A stretch of 48,395 nt of DNA from UBA5109 sp038148435. GTDB lineage: Bacteria > Pseudomonadota > Gammaproteobacteria > Pseudomonadales > Pseudohongiellaceae. The DNA is taken from the NCBI GenBank assembly GCA_038148435.1, contig JAYQVM010000003.1, forward strand, positions 1 through 48,395. The letters are read 5' to 3'. Numbering within the stretch: the first letter of the stretch is position 1; every line of letters starts with the position of its first letter. Under the pieces are notes generated by a model. The model ran no database searches. It saw only the letters and a list, made by a program, of their open reading frames with translations, and was not told the DNA's origin. The position numbers were made by a program, and so were the translations under genes. Shown here one piece after another: positions 25,031 through 33,538 of this stretch.

Positions 25031-26890
25031 ATGAGCGATATCGGATCTCAACAATCTAGCCTCAAGGCACTCATTGCAAAAGGAAAAGAGCAGTCATATC
25101 TTACGTATGCTCAGGTAAATGACCATTTGCCTGAATCTATTTCCGACCCGGATCAGGTTGAGGACATCATTCAGATGATTGATGACATGGGTATCAAGGT
25201 CTATGAAAATGCGCCTGATGCCGATGAACTGCTCATGGTCGAGAATGAATCAACTGATGAGCTGGCAGCAGCCGAAGCTGCTGCTGCACTTGCTGCCGTT
25301 GAAAACGAAGCTGGCCGTACGACAGACCCGGTGCGCATGTACATGCGCGAGATGGGTACGGTTGAACTTTTAACCCGTGAAGGTGAAATTGTAATCGCCA
25401 AGCGAATTGAAGAAGGCATCCGTGAATTAATGACGGCCATGGCCTTCTTCCCAGGTACCGTCGATTTCGTCCTTGATGAGTATGCGTTGGTTGATAAGGA
25501 AGAACGCAAGCTGAGCGATATTATTTCCGGCTACATGGATACAACGGATGATGACATTATTCCCGAATCGATAGATGAAGGTTCTGACTCCAGTGATTCT
25601 GAGAGTTCATCGGATGACAATGAGGAAGAAGATGATGATGAAAACAGCAGCGATAGCGAAGAAGATGATGGCGCTGCCGGCCCTGATCCGGAAGAGGCAA
25701 AAGTCCGTTTTGCAGAATTGCTAAAAGTACACAAATCAACTCAACGTGCACTAAAACGATATGGCCGTCAGCATGCCAACGGCCAGGAAGCTTTAGCCAA
25801 TCTTGGCGAAGTGTTCAAATATTTCAAACTTGTTCCCCGACAGTTTGACCCCTTGCTAGAGCATATTCGTGGCATTCTGAATCGTATTCGCCGCCATGAA
25901 AAGAATATCCAGAAACTGGCCGTACGTATTGGCAAAATGCCTCGCACAACCTTTATCAAGGATTTCTTGGGAAATGAAATCAACCTGAAATGGATTGAAC
26001 CCTACCTGAAAGGCAAAGCTTACTCGGAATCTCTGGCGAAAGTGAAGGTCGAAATTCTGCGGGCTCAGCGCAAAATGGCCCTGATCGAGGAAGAAACTGG
26101 CCTGACCATCGCTGAGATCAAGGATATTAACCGTCAGATGTCTATCGGTGAAGCTAAATCCCGTCGCGCTAAGAAAGACATGGTGGAAGCCAACCTGCGA
26201 CTAGTAATCTCCATTGCTAAAAAATATACCAACCGTGGTTTGCAGTTCCTTGATCTGATTCAAGAAGGCAATATCGGCCTGATGAAGGCCGTCGACAAGT
26301 TCGAATACCGTCGAGGTTATAAATTCTCGACCTATGCAACCTGGTGGATACGACAAGCGATTACTCGCTCGATTGCTGATCAGGCCAGAACTATTCGTAT
26401 ACCTGTTCACATGATTGAGACGATTAATAAGCTCAATCGTATCTCACGTCAGATGCTGCATGAAAAGGGTCGTGAGCCAACTCCCGAAGAACTCAGTGAA
26501 CGCATGGATCTGTCCGAAGATAAAATCCGCAAAGTGCTGAAAATTGCAAAGGAGCCAATCTCCATGGAAACTCCAATTGGAGATGATGAAGATTCACATC
26601 TGGGTGATTTCATTGAGGATGCCAACATCGATTCGCCAGTAAACTCCTCGCTGGATGAAGGCCTGCGTGAAGCCACCAAGGATGTACTGGGCAGCCTAAC
26701 AGCCAGAGAAGCCAAGGTGCTACGTATGCGCTTTGGTATAGACATGAATACCGACCATACTCTGGAAGAAGTCGGCAAGCAGTTTGATGTAACCCGTGAA
26801 CGTATACGTCAGATCGAAGCCAAGGCCCTGCGCAAACTCAGACACCCGACCCGCTCGGATCATCTGCGCAGTTTCCTTGACGATAATTGA
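25031..26890 (+). CDS. rpoD: RNA polymerase primary sigma factor RpoD (sigma-70)
   Basis: 619 aa housekeeping sigma factor. Region 1.1 covers about 1-80. Region 1.2 begins near RTTDPVRMYMREMGT (96-110). The non-essential region contains a very acidic Ser/Asp/Glu-rich stretch at roughly 180-220. Regions 2.1-2.4 hold NLRLVISIAKKYTNRGLQFLDLIQEGN and YKFSTYATWWIRQAITRSI, identical in pattern to all sigma-70 proteins. Region 3 holds GREPTPEELSERM. Region 4 holds VLRMRFGIDMNTDHTLEEVG and the TRERIRQIEAKALRKLRHP helix. A strong terminator follows at 26933-26964. Confidence 0.99.
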   Translation: MSDIGSQQSSLKALIAKGKEQSYLTYAQVNDHLPESISDPDQVEDIIQMIDDMGIKVYENAPDADELLMVENESTDELAAAEAAAALAAVENEAGRTTDPVRMYMREMGTVELLTREGEIVIAKRIEEGIRELMTAMAFFPGTVDFVLDEYALVDKEERKLSDIISGYMDTTDDDIIPESIDEGSDSSDSESSSDDNEEEDDDENSSDSEEDDGAAGPDPEEAKVRFAELLKVHKSTQRALKRYGRQHANGQEALANLGEVFKYFKLVPRQFDPLLEHIRGILNRIRRHEKNIQKLAVRIGKMPRTTFIKDFLGNEINLKWIEPYLKGKAYSESLAKVKVEILRAQRKMALIEEETGLTIAEIKDINRQMSIGEAKSRRAKKDMVEANLRLVISIAKKYTNRGLQFLDLIQEGNIGLMKAVDKFEYRRGYKFSTYATWWIRQAITRSIADQARTIRIPVHMIETINKLNRISRQMLHEKGREPTPEELSERMDLSEDKIRKVLKIAKEPISMETPIGDDEDSHLGDFIEDANIDSPVNSSLDEGLREATKDVLGSLTAREAKVLRMRFGIDMNTDHTLEEVGKQFDVTRERIRQIEAKALRKLRHPTRSDHLRSFLDDN

Positions 26891-26932
26891 AAATCAGTTT
26901 TCAAACCTTTGATAAAAACTGGTTTGGACACT

Positions 26933-26964
26933 AAGGGCGCACTATAATGCGCCCTTCTTTTTTT
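26933..26964 (+). terminator. Rho-independent terminator after rpoD
   Basis: AAGGGCGCA pairs perfectly with TGCGCCCTT around CTATAA and is followed by CTTTTTTT. It closes the rpsU-yqeY-dnaG-rpoD unit. A weaker AT-rich hairpin lies just before it at about 26891-26925. Confidence 0.92.
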
Positions 26965-27055
26965 GATGCTTTTTAACTCACGTAAGATTCAATTTGTGCG
27001 AGGCTGAGTTAAAAAATAATTAGGAAGTGTTTTACTAATTGTGATGATCGTAGGT

Positions 27056-27110
27056 GAAAGCATTTTCTGTCGAGGGAGCTTACAAAAGAAAATGACAGAT
27101 AAAAGCTTTC
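27056..27110. other. Nested inverted repeats upstream of the tRNA gene
   Basis: Two alternative pairings overlap. GAAAGC...CTGTC (27056-27071) can pair with GACAG...GCTTTC (27094-27110). CATTTTCT (27061-27068) can also pair perfectly with AGAAAATG (27087-27094). The two pairings compete for the same bases. The segment lies between the rpoD terminator and tRNA, with no coding frame. Confidence 0.45.
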
Positions 27111-27142
27111 TCCGAGATGCCGATTCATTAGAAGCAGCGTAA

Positions 27143-27219
27143 GGGCCTATAGCTCAGTTGGTTAGAGCAGTGGACTCATAATCCATTGGTCCCAGGTTCA
27201 AGTCCTGGTGGGCCCACCA
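27143..27219 (+). tRNA. tRNA with CAU anticodon, probably tRNA-Ile2 (lysidine-modified)
   Basis: A 77-base cloverleaf including an encoded CCA: acceptor GGGCCTA paired with TGGGCCC, D stem GCTC/GAGC, anticodon loop CTCATAA (anticodon 27177-27179), T arm with GGTTCAAGT. CAU could mean elongator Met or Ile2. Position directly after rpoD is where Pseudomonas-type genomes carry such a tRNA. The C4-G69 and C5-G68 pairs fit known TilS recognition features, so Ile2 is preferred. The initiator type is excluded because the anticodon stem lacks three G-C pairs. Confidence 0.93.
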
Positions 27220-27489
27220 ACCCTTCAATTCGTTAAGCCTTGCTGATCCTAGAATCACTCTGGAATCTTAACCGGCTAGCGGATCGCAGTCTCAGCCAGC
27301 TTTCACCTGCCCTTTCATTAAGAAAAATTTGAAACTAATCGTCAAAAATCAGCTATAAATTGAGAGATCTATCAAATATGAAAGTAATGAGAAAATTATA
27401 ATTTAAATATCGAATATCTCATGGGAGACAGGCATTATAGGCCGCTGTCAAATTAGTGACCAACAATACCAATTGTCTGGAGCAATGAG

Positions 27490-29739
27490 TTGAATATTAA
27501 AATTTCTCTAGTCTTATGTGGACTTGGCTTTTTTTGGGCACATTCTGCTTTTTCCCAACCCGGCTCAGGCCCTACGCCAGCCCCTCAAGGCGCCGACGCC
27601 AAAACTACACAAATCCATAAAACAACGCTTGTTCCAAATCTGGATGGCATACTGGATGACCCTATTTGGCAAGAGGCTACCCAAATCAGTGATTTGCACC
27701 AGGTGCAGCCTGTAGATCATGGCGAGCCCTCTGAGCGGTCGGTTTACTATGTCACTTATGATGACAATTATTTCTACATGGCCGCTCGCCTCTATGACAG
27801 CTCACCCGATGAGATTCGTGCCAGACAGCTGGTTCAGGGACAAAGAATTTTCTCTGATGATACGGTTGATATTCTATTGGATACCTTCAATAACGACCGA
27901 ACCGCATTCTATTTCTCAACAAACCCTAACGGCATTCGTAATGAAGGCGTCTGGGAAAGTGCCAGTTCCTTTAATAGCGACTGGAATGGCATCTGGGATG
28001 TGCAGGCCCAAATAGATGAGGAAGGCTGGACGGCGGAATTCGCTATCCCTTTTACGACACTAAATTTTGATCCCAACACCCAGGAATGGGGTATGAACCT
28101 TGGGCGTACTATCTCAAGAACCAATGAAAGAATTTACTGGTCTTCCTTTAACCGCAGCACCAATCCGGCTACTGCAGGCCAGGTCTCTGGCATTCAGGAA
28201 ATCAGACAGGGGGTGGGCCTAGATATCGTACCTTCCATTACGGTGGCTCAGGCGAAAGACCACAACATTGGCGATACAGAGGACCGCGTCGATCCATCGC
28301 TGGATGTCTTCTATAAATTCACGCCAAACCTTACGGGCGTACTTACCTTCAATACGGACTTTTCTGCAACCGAAGTCGATAACCGCCAGGTGAACCTGAC
28401 TCGGTTCTCCTTGTTCTTTCCAGAAAAACGTGACTTTTTCCTGCAGGATTCTGAAATATTTAGTTTCGGCAACATTGGCGGTGGGGGTTTTGGTGGAGGA
28501 GGACCGGGCGGTGGCGGTGGCGGATTTGCAGACCGTAATGGCATTCCCTTCTATTCACGACGGATTGGCCTAAATCCGAGAACCGGCCAAACCGTTGACA
28601 TCGATGCAGGTGCCAAAGTCGCTGGGCGTATTGGCGATCTTAGCGTCGGTGCTCTAGCAGTTCAGCAGGGAGATCGCATTGACCTGGATGGCCAGAACGT
28701 CTTTGTCGGCAGGATAACCTCAAACATCCTGTCTGAATCAAAAATCGGTGCAATAGTGACGCAAGGTGACCCGAACAGCGAAACCGATAACACACTTGTC
28801 GGCGTAGATTTTTCTTATCGCAATACCCGCTTCACGGATTCGCATACCTTAACCAGTGATCTCTGGTATCAGCAGACCGACACCAATGGCATTGAAGGAG
28901 ATGATAAAGCCTACAGCATGAATATTAATCTTAATACTCAGGGTACGGGTATTAGCGGCGATGCTGACTATAGCTATATTGGCCAAGACTATAATCCAGC
29001 ACTGGGTTTTGCTAACCGTAGAGGCATCGAAAAAGCTAGTACCTTTCTGAATTACAGGTATTTCCTGCGGGGACACCCACAGATTCGAACTATTATGGGC
29101 CTGGTAAACATGTCACATACTCGTGATAACGAAACTCAGGAAATGCAGAGTGAGAGCGTGATGGTCTCCCCGTTCGGCATTAATACACACCGGGGTGACA
29201 GGATGTTTTTCAATGTGCAGCGTGAACGTGAAGGCCTAGAACGCCCCTTTGAAATCAGTGATGGCATTATCATCCCTGAAGGCAAATACAGTTTTACCAG
29301 TTTCATGATTAACTTTGGTGGCTCTAACCAGCGCAATTTATCACCCAGCTTCTCTTATAGAACCGGTGACTTTTATGATGGCAGACGCACTGCAGTCAAT
29401 ACAGGATTGGAGTGGCGGCCGAATCGAAATATTTCTTTGGACTTCTCTTACAACTATACCGATGTCACTCTGCCGCAGGGAGACTTTGTCACAAGACTGA
29501 TCAGCCTGAATGCAAATTACGCGTACAATGCTCAGTGGTCATGGATCAACCTGATTCAATATGACAATATTTCAGATGCCATGGGTATTAACAGCCGTTT
29601 GCGTTGGAATCCCAGAGCAGGGGAAAACCTTTACCTGGTGATCAATTATAATTTCGATTCCAGCTTTGGTGCTTTTGAACGATTAAGCGCAATTCAATCC
29701 GAACTGGTTTTAAAATACACCAAGAATTTCAGATTCTAG
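27490..29739 (+). CDS. CBM9-like / DUF5916 outer-membrane protein
   Basis: 749 aa from TTG 27490, with GGAG at 27479-27482; an ATG at 27485 is in another frame and stops at once. The signal peptide ends AFSQ. Residues of about 45-235 form a carbohydrate-binding-family-9-like domain (PNLDGILDDPIWQEA, YVTYDDNYFYMAARLYD, GWTAEFAIPFTTLNF). The rest is rich in alternating aromatic/polar strands, as in DUF5916 proteins, and ends in F-R-F, so an outer-membrane barrel is likely. A glycine-rich loop lies at about 330-348 after FPEKRDFFLQDSEIFSFG. Ligand and function are unknown; sugar binding is suggested only by fold resemblance. It precedes the DUF6152 fusion gene. Confidence 0.82.
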   Translation: MNIKISLVLCGLGFFWAHSAFSQPGSGPTPAPQGADAKTTQIHKTTLVPNLDGILDDPIWQEATQISDLHQVQPVDHGEPSERSVYYVTYDDNYFYMAARLYDSSPDEIRARQLVQGQRIFSDDTVDILLDTFNNDRTAFYFSTNPNGIRNEGVWESASSFNSDWNGIWDVQAQIDEEGWTAEFAIPFTTLNFDPNTQEWGMNLGRTISRTNERIYWSSFNRSTNPATAGQVSGIQEIRQGVGLDIVPSITVAQAKDHNIGDTEDRVDPSLDVFYKFTPNLTGVLTFNTDFSATEVDNRQVNLTRFSLFFPEKRDFFLQDSEIFSFGNIGGGGFGGGGPGGGGGGFADRNGIPFYSRRIGLNPRTGQTVDIDAGAKVAGRIGDLSVGALAVQQGDRIDLDGQNVFVGRITSNILSESKIGAIVTQGDPNSETDNTLVGVDFSYRNTRFTDSHTLTSDLWYQQTDTNGIEGDDKAYSMNINLNTQGTGISGDADYSYIGQDYNPALGFANRRGIEKASTFLNYRYFLRGHPQIRTIMGLVNMSHTRDNETQEMQSESVMVSPFGINTHRGDRMFFNVQREREGLERPFEISDGIIIPEGKYSFTSFMINFGGSNQRNLSPSFSYRTGDFYDGRRTAVNTGLEWRPNRNISLDFSYNYTDVTLPQGDFVTRLISLNANYAYNAQWSWINLIQYDNISDAMGINSRLRWNPRAGENLYLVINYNFDSSFGAFERLSAIQSELVLKYTKNFRF

Positions 29740-29828
29740 ACATTTACACTTTACCCTTTAGAAGGCATATTCCTCTACGAATACCCTAATTTCAGGGAAA
29801 CATCCAAGTAGTATTTTAGAGAAGGATT

Positions 29829-30869
29829 ATGAAACTGACTCGTCGTATTACCATTCTTTTTTTAACGCTATTGCTAATTCCTGGATCGGGGCTTGCCCAT
29901 CATTCCTTCGTTGGCTTTTATGATCAGAGCCAGATTATCGAAATTGAAGGTCTAGTCACTGCCATTTCCTGGCGAAACCCACATGCATCCATAAGACTCG
30001 ATGTCACTGACGAGTCCGGCCAAACAGTGGAATGGCAGATTGAGACTGGTAGCATCAGTGTCTTGAGAGTTCGTGGTGTAACGCCTGAATTTCTGAAAAT
30101 TGGCGATCAGGTGAAAATAGCCGGCGAACCCTCGCTCAAGACCTCAACCGGCCTTTACGCGCGTAACATGCTGCTGGAAAGCGGCGATGAGGTAATGTTG
30201 AGTATCGGAATCGCTCCACGCTGGACTGACTCCGGCGACAGTGAGTTGATTGAGCCAGAATTTGATACGGCTGTAGCACGCGAAGCACGGCAGAACGCCG
30301 ATGGTATTTTCCGTGTCTGGACAACGGTGCTGGATGACCCCAATTCATTCCCCTTGTTTAAAGGCGGATATCCGCTGACGCAATCGGCTCAAGTGCTTAA
30401 GTCACAATGGGACGCCAGCGATATCGTGCAGTTGGGCTGCGAACCGAAGGGTATGCCCTCTCTTATGATCACCCCTTATCCCTTTGAATTTGTACAGCAG
30501 GGGGAAGATATTCTCATCCGCTTTGAAGAAGATAACGCACAACGATTCATTCACATGAGTGCGACTGATGAGCTGACACCGACCACCCCATCACTATTAG
30601 GCTATTCAATCGGCAACTGGGAAGGAGACACTCTGGTGGTCGAGACCAGTGGCGTCAGTGCTGAATACCTGGATTATGAAGGGACCCCGCAGAGTGAAGA
30701 GGCGCGTTTTATCGAACGTTTTACGGTGAATAATGATGGCTCAAGACTGGATTACCACATCCGAATCATCGACCCGACAAACTTTACCGAAGAATTTGAA
30801 TTAACCCGTTATCTTATCTGGCAACCCGCTCTGCTTGTTAATCCTTACGATTGTTTGGTGACCGAATAA
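29829..30869 (+). CDS. Fusion protein: DUF6152 domain plus secreted DUF6152-linked module, copy 4
   Basis: 346 aa, preceded by AGAGAAGGA. The signal peptide ends LAHHSFVGFYD. Residues of about 23-120 match the DUF6152 protein at 15982-16377 (HHS start, ITAxSWRNPHASIRLDV, G-D-Q-V-K-I-A-G-E-P). Residues of about 145-340 match the separate secreted module: a conserved Cys-Glu-Pro segment, IGNWEGDTLVVETSGVSAEYL near 261-281, EARFIERFTVNNDGSRLDYH and the D-P-T-N-F-T-E ending. The two modules are adjacent separate genes at 15982-17383, so this is a natural fusion that links their functions. The biochemical role is unknown. Confidence 0.75.
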   Translation: MKLTRRITILFLTLLLIPGSGLAHHSFVGFYDQSQIIEIEGLVTAISWRNPHASIRLDVTDESGQTVEWQIETGSISVLRVRGVTPEFLKIGDQVKIAGEPSLKTSTGLYARNMLLESGDEVMLSIGIAPRWTDSGDSELIEPEFDTAVAREARQNADGIFRVWTTVLDDPNSFPLFKGGYPLTQSAQVLKSQWDASDIVQLGCEPKGMPSLMITPYPFEFVQQGEDILIRFEEDNAQRFIHMSATDELTPTTPSLLGYSIGNWEGDTLVVETSGVSAEYLDYEGTPQSEEARFIERFTVNNDGSRLDYHIRIIDPTNFTEEFELTRYLIWQPALLVNPYDCLVTE

Positions 30870-30910
30870 GCAACTTATCGAGAAAGGCAGATCTTCTTAG
30901 AACACATTAG

Positions 30911-30942
30911 TGAACCCATCAGCAGCATGGCTGATGGGTTCA
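30911..30942. terminator. Hairpin between convergent genes
   Basis: TGAACCCATCAGC pairs perfectly over 13 bases with GCTGATGGGTTCA around AGCATG. It lies between the + gene ending at 30869 and the - gene ending at 30957. U-tracts are weak on both strands, but stem strength and position suggest a bidirectional terminator. Confidence 0.65.
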
Positions 30943-30956
30943 TTGCTGAAAGTTAT

Positions 30957-31880
30957 TCAGCCTCTGACGTGCTGGTTAAACCAGCCGATGGTTCTCTCCC
31001 AGGCCAGCGTTGCAGTTGCATGGTTATATCGCTCTGGGGTGGCATCATTAAAGAAGCCATGCACAGAACCCGGATAGATATGCCCTTCATAGGTAACGCC
31101 TGCCTGTCTTAAGGCGCGTTCATAGTCGGGCCAGGCATTAACAAGTCGTGTATCCAGCTCGCCATGTTGAACCATGACAGCAGCACGAATTTTGCCGATA
31201 TTAGCCAGGTCTGGAGCACCGCCGTAAAAAGGCACTGCAGCAGCCAGGTCATTTCCCATACGAACCGCCAGTTCGTTGGAAACACCGCCGCCATAACAGA
31301 AGCCGGTTATGCCTATTCGACCATTACAGTCAGCACGATTTTTCAGCCATCTTGCTGCGGCTTCTATATCCTGTAGTCTTTTTTCTGGATCCAGCTCCCT
31401 GAACAACTCACCGCCCTGGAAATCATCACCAGGATAGCCACCAACTGGTGTCAACACATCCGGCGCAAAGGCCATGAAATTTGACAAGGCAAAACGGCGT
31501 GCAACGTCCTCGGTGTGAGGGTTCAAGCCACGGTTTTCATGTACCACCACGATTCCTGGCAATTGCTGCGAGGTATCAGAGCGGCTGTCCGCACTGAAGG
31601 GCCTTACCAGATAGCCGCGAATGTAGCCGTGTCCATTGGGTGACGGAACGGTAACATACTCTGCACGTATACGTTCATCATCCCTAGAAATCTGTTGTCC
31701 CATGGCATAATCCGGCATCAGGGCTTGGGCAATAGCGCTTGCTGAAAGGCCAGCCACGGAAAATTTCTTCACTCCATCCAGAAAGGAACGGCGATTTATT
31801 TCACCATGAATGTATTGCGTATATAGTTCGACTGCTTCAACAGGAACTGTCCTGCGTTCTTTGTGTTGTTGTAATGACAT
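30957..31880 (-). CDS. Tat-exported dienelactone hydrolase family protein
   Basis: 307 aa from ATG 31880, with GGGAAAG before it; the longer frame needs a TTG inside a palindrome and is less likely. Residues 30-31 (Arg-Arg in NRRSFLDGVKKFSVAG) and the following hydrophobic stretch look like a twin-arginine signal. The alpha/beta hydrolase fold has the DLH-type triad: Cys195 in GFCYGGG, Asp243 in HGELD and His274 in SVHGFFND, plus Glu115 in VVHENRG. DLH enzymes open lactone or enol-lactone rings, but substrates of exported members are mostly unknown. The N-terminal 30 residues ahead of the RR pair are longer than in most Tat signals. Confidence 0.85.
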   Translation of the reverse strand: MSLQQHKERRTVPVEAVELYTQYIHGEINRRSFLDGVKKFSVAGLSASAIAQALMPDYAMGQQISRDDERIRAEYVTVPSPNGHGYIRGYLVRPFSADSRSDTSQQLPGIVVVHENRGLNPHTEDVARRFALSNFMAFAPDVLTPVGGYPGDDFQGGELFRELDPEKRLQDIEAAARWLKNRADCNGRIGITGFCYGGGVSNELAVRMGNDLAAAVPFYGGAPDLANIGKIRAAVMVQHGELDTRLVNAWPDYERALRQAGVTYEGHIYPGSVHGFFNDATPERYNHATATLAWERTIGWFNQHVRG

Positions 31881-31892
31881 ATCTTTCCCTTT

Positions 31893-31910
31893 TTGTTGAC
31901 TAGTCGACAA
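31893..31910. promoter_or_regulatory. Imperfect 18-bp palindrome upstream of the hydrolase gene
   Basis: TTGTTGACTAGTCGACAA is symmetric except for one position pair and lies 12 bases upstream of the hydrolase ATG, in the divergent region shared with the HupE-like gene. A second, perfect GAAAGC-TG-GCTTTC palindrome is at 31952-31965. Either may be an operator. Confidence 0.4.
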
Positions 31911-32064
31911 AGCTTACTACCAATTTTTTTTATCCGAAAGTATGACTTTTCGAAAGCTGGCTTTCATCTCATAGAAAGCTAAAGAAAACGGTTATCTATC
32001 TCGTAATTGCCTCATTTATTGGCGATAATCTGAATATGTGTAACTGCAATCAAAAGATTCACAA

Positions 32065-32763
32065 ATGCTTTCACCTAAACCGATAAGACGAATTTTTCTG
32101 CTTGCTTTCCCTTTGCTGGTCTTTTTGTTTGCCGGGGAAACGCTTGCGCATGGTGTCTCTAGCGAAGATGCAGCCTATCTGGAGCGGGTTCAGGGCTTTA
32201 ACTTTTTTCCTTATCTATACCTTGGCGCCAAGCACATGTTTACCGGTTATGACCACCTGCTATTCCTAGCAGGGGTAATTTTCTTTTTATATCGCATAAA
32301 AGATGTTGCCCTGTATGTCAGCCTTTTTGCCATCGGCCACAGTCTCACCTTGTTGATAGGCATTCTGGGCGGCGTTCGCGCTGACGCTTATATTGTGGAT
32401 GCCATAATAGGGCTTTCAGTCGTATATAAAGGCTTTGAAAACATAGGTGGTTTTAAACGCCTAGGAATCCAGATCAACACGCGAGCGGCTGTTTTCTTAT
32501 TTGGCCTGGCACATGGCTTTGGCCTATCCACAAAATTGCAGGACCTAGCGCTGTCACAGGAAGGACTGATCGGTAACATGATCAGTTTCAATATCGGTGT
32601 AGAACTAGGTCAGCTGGCAGCACTGACTTTCATCTTGCTGGCTTTCCAATACTGGCGACAACATGACAGTTTCATCAAGGGCGCCTTTGCCACCAACCTG
32701 ATAATCATGTGCGCAGGATTTATTTTATTCGGTTATCAGATGACTGGATATTTTGTTGCGTGA
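32065..32763 (+). CDS. HupE/UreJ-like membrane protein
   Basis: 232 aa. After a signal-like N-terminus ending LAHGVSSED it has about six membrane segments. The family pattern is visible: GAKHMFTGYDHLLFLAGVIFFLY, AIGHSLTLL, FLFGLAHGFGLS and FNIGVELGQLAALTF. HupE/UreJ proteins are linked to nickel or other transition-metal uptake. No hydrogenase or urease gene is nearby, whereas a copper oxidase pair is, so the metal is uncertain. The next gene starts 20 bases after the stop, so the two are probably co-expressed. Confidence 0.8.
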   Translation: MLSPKPIRRIFLLAFPLLVFLFAGETLAHGVSSEDAAYLERVQGFNFFPYLYLGAKHMFTGYDHLLFLAGVIFFLYRIKDVALYVSLFAIGHSLTLLIGILGGVRADAYIVDAIIGLSVVYKGFENIGGFKRLGIQINTRAAVFLFGLAHGFGLSTKLQDLALSQEGLIGNMISFNIGVELGQLAALTFILLAFQYWRQHDSFIKGAFATNLIIMCAGFILFGYQMTGYFVA

Positions 32764-32783
32764 ATTCATAACAGGAAAAGATC

Positions 32784-33428
32784 ATGAATAAACAAAACGA
32801 TAATTTGATGGATGTACCTTCAGCTTCAAAACTTATAAAGGCTACTATCGTAACCCTCATTGGCGCCATCATCTTAGTGGTGCTGGTAGTGCTGCCGGCA
32901 GAATATGATATCGACCTCACCGGTTTTGGAGCACTTACCGGACTTGACCGGCTCAGTGGCGATGCGACTGAAACCATCATAATCACCGACATAATCGGGG
33001 GGAATGAAAGCCTACGCGAAGTTGAAATTCCAATGTTCGGTGAACCTACGCCATTGCCAAACCCGACGGTCTTTCAGAAGCAGGATGCTGTGGCACAAAG
33101 TTTCACCATGACAGTAGAGTTGGGACCCTTTGAACAAACTGAAATTAAGACTGTCCTTGAAGCCGGAAAAGTCATAATTTATAACTGGACTGTGGATGGT
33201 GGAGAAAGAGTCTATGTAGACTTTCACGGCCATGATGAGTCCTTTGGGCCGGACTTTTTTGTACGGTATGAGGAGTTACAGGAAGGCACCAGCAGCATCG
33301 GTTCGCTAACCGCTCCCTTCTATGGAGAGCATGGCTGGTTCTGGCTGAACATCAATGAAAGTCCTATTAGCATCACGTTGGAAGTCACCGGCTTTTATGA
33401 GGATGTGATTAATTACGGTATCTTCTAA
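32784..33428 (+). CDS. Membrane-anchored protein of unknown function
   Basis: 214 aa with AGGAAAAG before the ATG. Residues of about 18-40 form one transmembrane helix (KATIVTLIGAIILVVLVVLP), so a short cytoplasmic N-terminus anchors a periplasmic beta-rich domain. That domain has VELGPFEQTEIKTVLEAGKVIIYNWTVDGGERVYVDFHGHDE and GEHGWFWLNINESPISITLEVTGFYE, a sandwich-like pattern with a few conserved-looking His and Trp. It resembles small 'transmembrane anchor' proteins I have seen named beside HupE-type genes, but no function is established. Confidence 0.65.
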   Translation: MNKQNDNLMDVPSASKLIKATIVTLIGAIILVVLVVLPAEYDIDLTGFGALTGLDRLSGDATETIIITDIIGGNESLREVEIPMFGEPTPLPNPTVFQKQDAVAQSFTMTVELGPFEQTEIKTVLEAGKVIIYNWTVDGGERVYVDFHGHDESFGPDFFVRYEELQEGTSSIGSLTAPFYGEHGWFWLNINESPISITLEVTGFYEDVINYGIF

Positions 33429-33538
33429 GCTAGGTAATTAGGATCACCTTGGGGACTATCTGAAGTTGCAGAAAAAATACCAACTTCTTGCTATTGCTGA
33501 TTGTCTGAATGACTGCTGAATACGGTAATACCTCCTGC

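Noticed and set aside
25531..25751. Minus-strand Ser-rich frames opposite rpoD
   Set aside because: They mirror the acidic Asp/Glu/Ser-rich segment of sigma-70 and are not genes.
26891..26925. AT-rich hairpin right after the rpoD stop as a separate terminator
   Set aside because: It has a mismatch and no U-tract; the strong GC hairpin at 26933-26964 is the likely terminator.
27143..27219. Calling the tRNA an elongator or initiator Met
   Set aside because: CAU anticodon alone allows Met, but the C4-G69/C5-G68 pairs and position next to rpoD favour Ile2; elongator Met is not fully excluded. Initiator features are absent.
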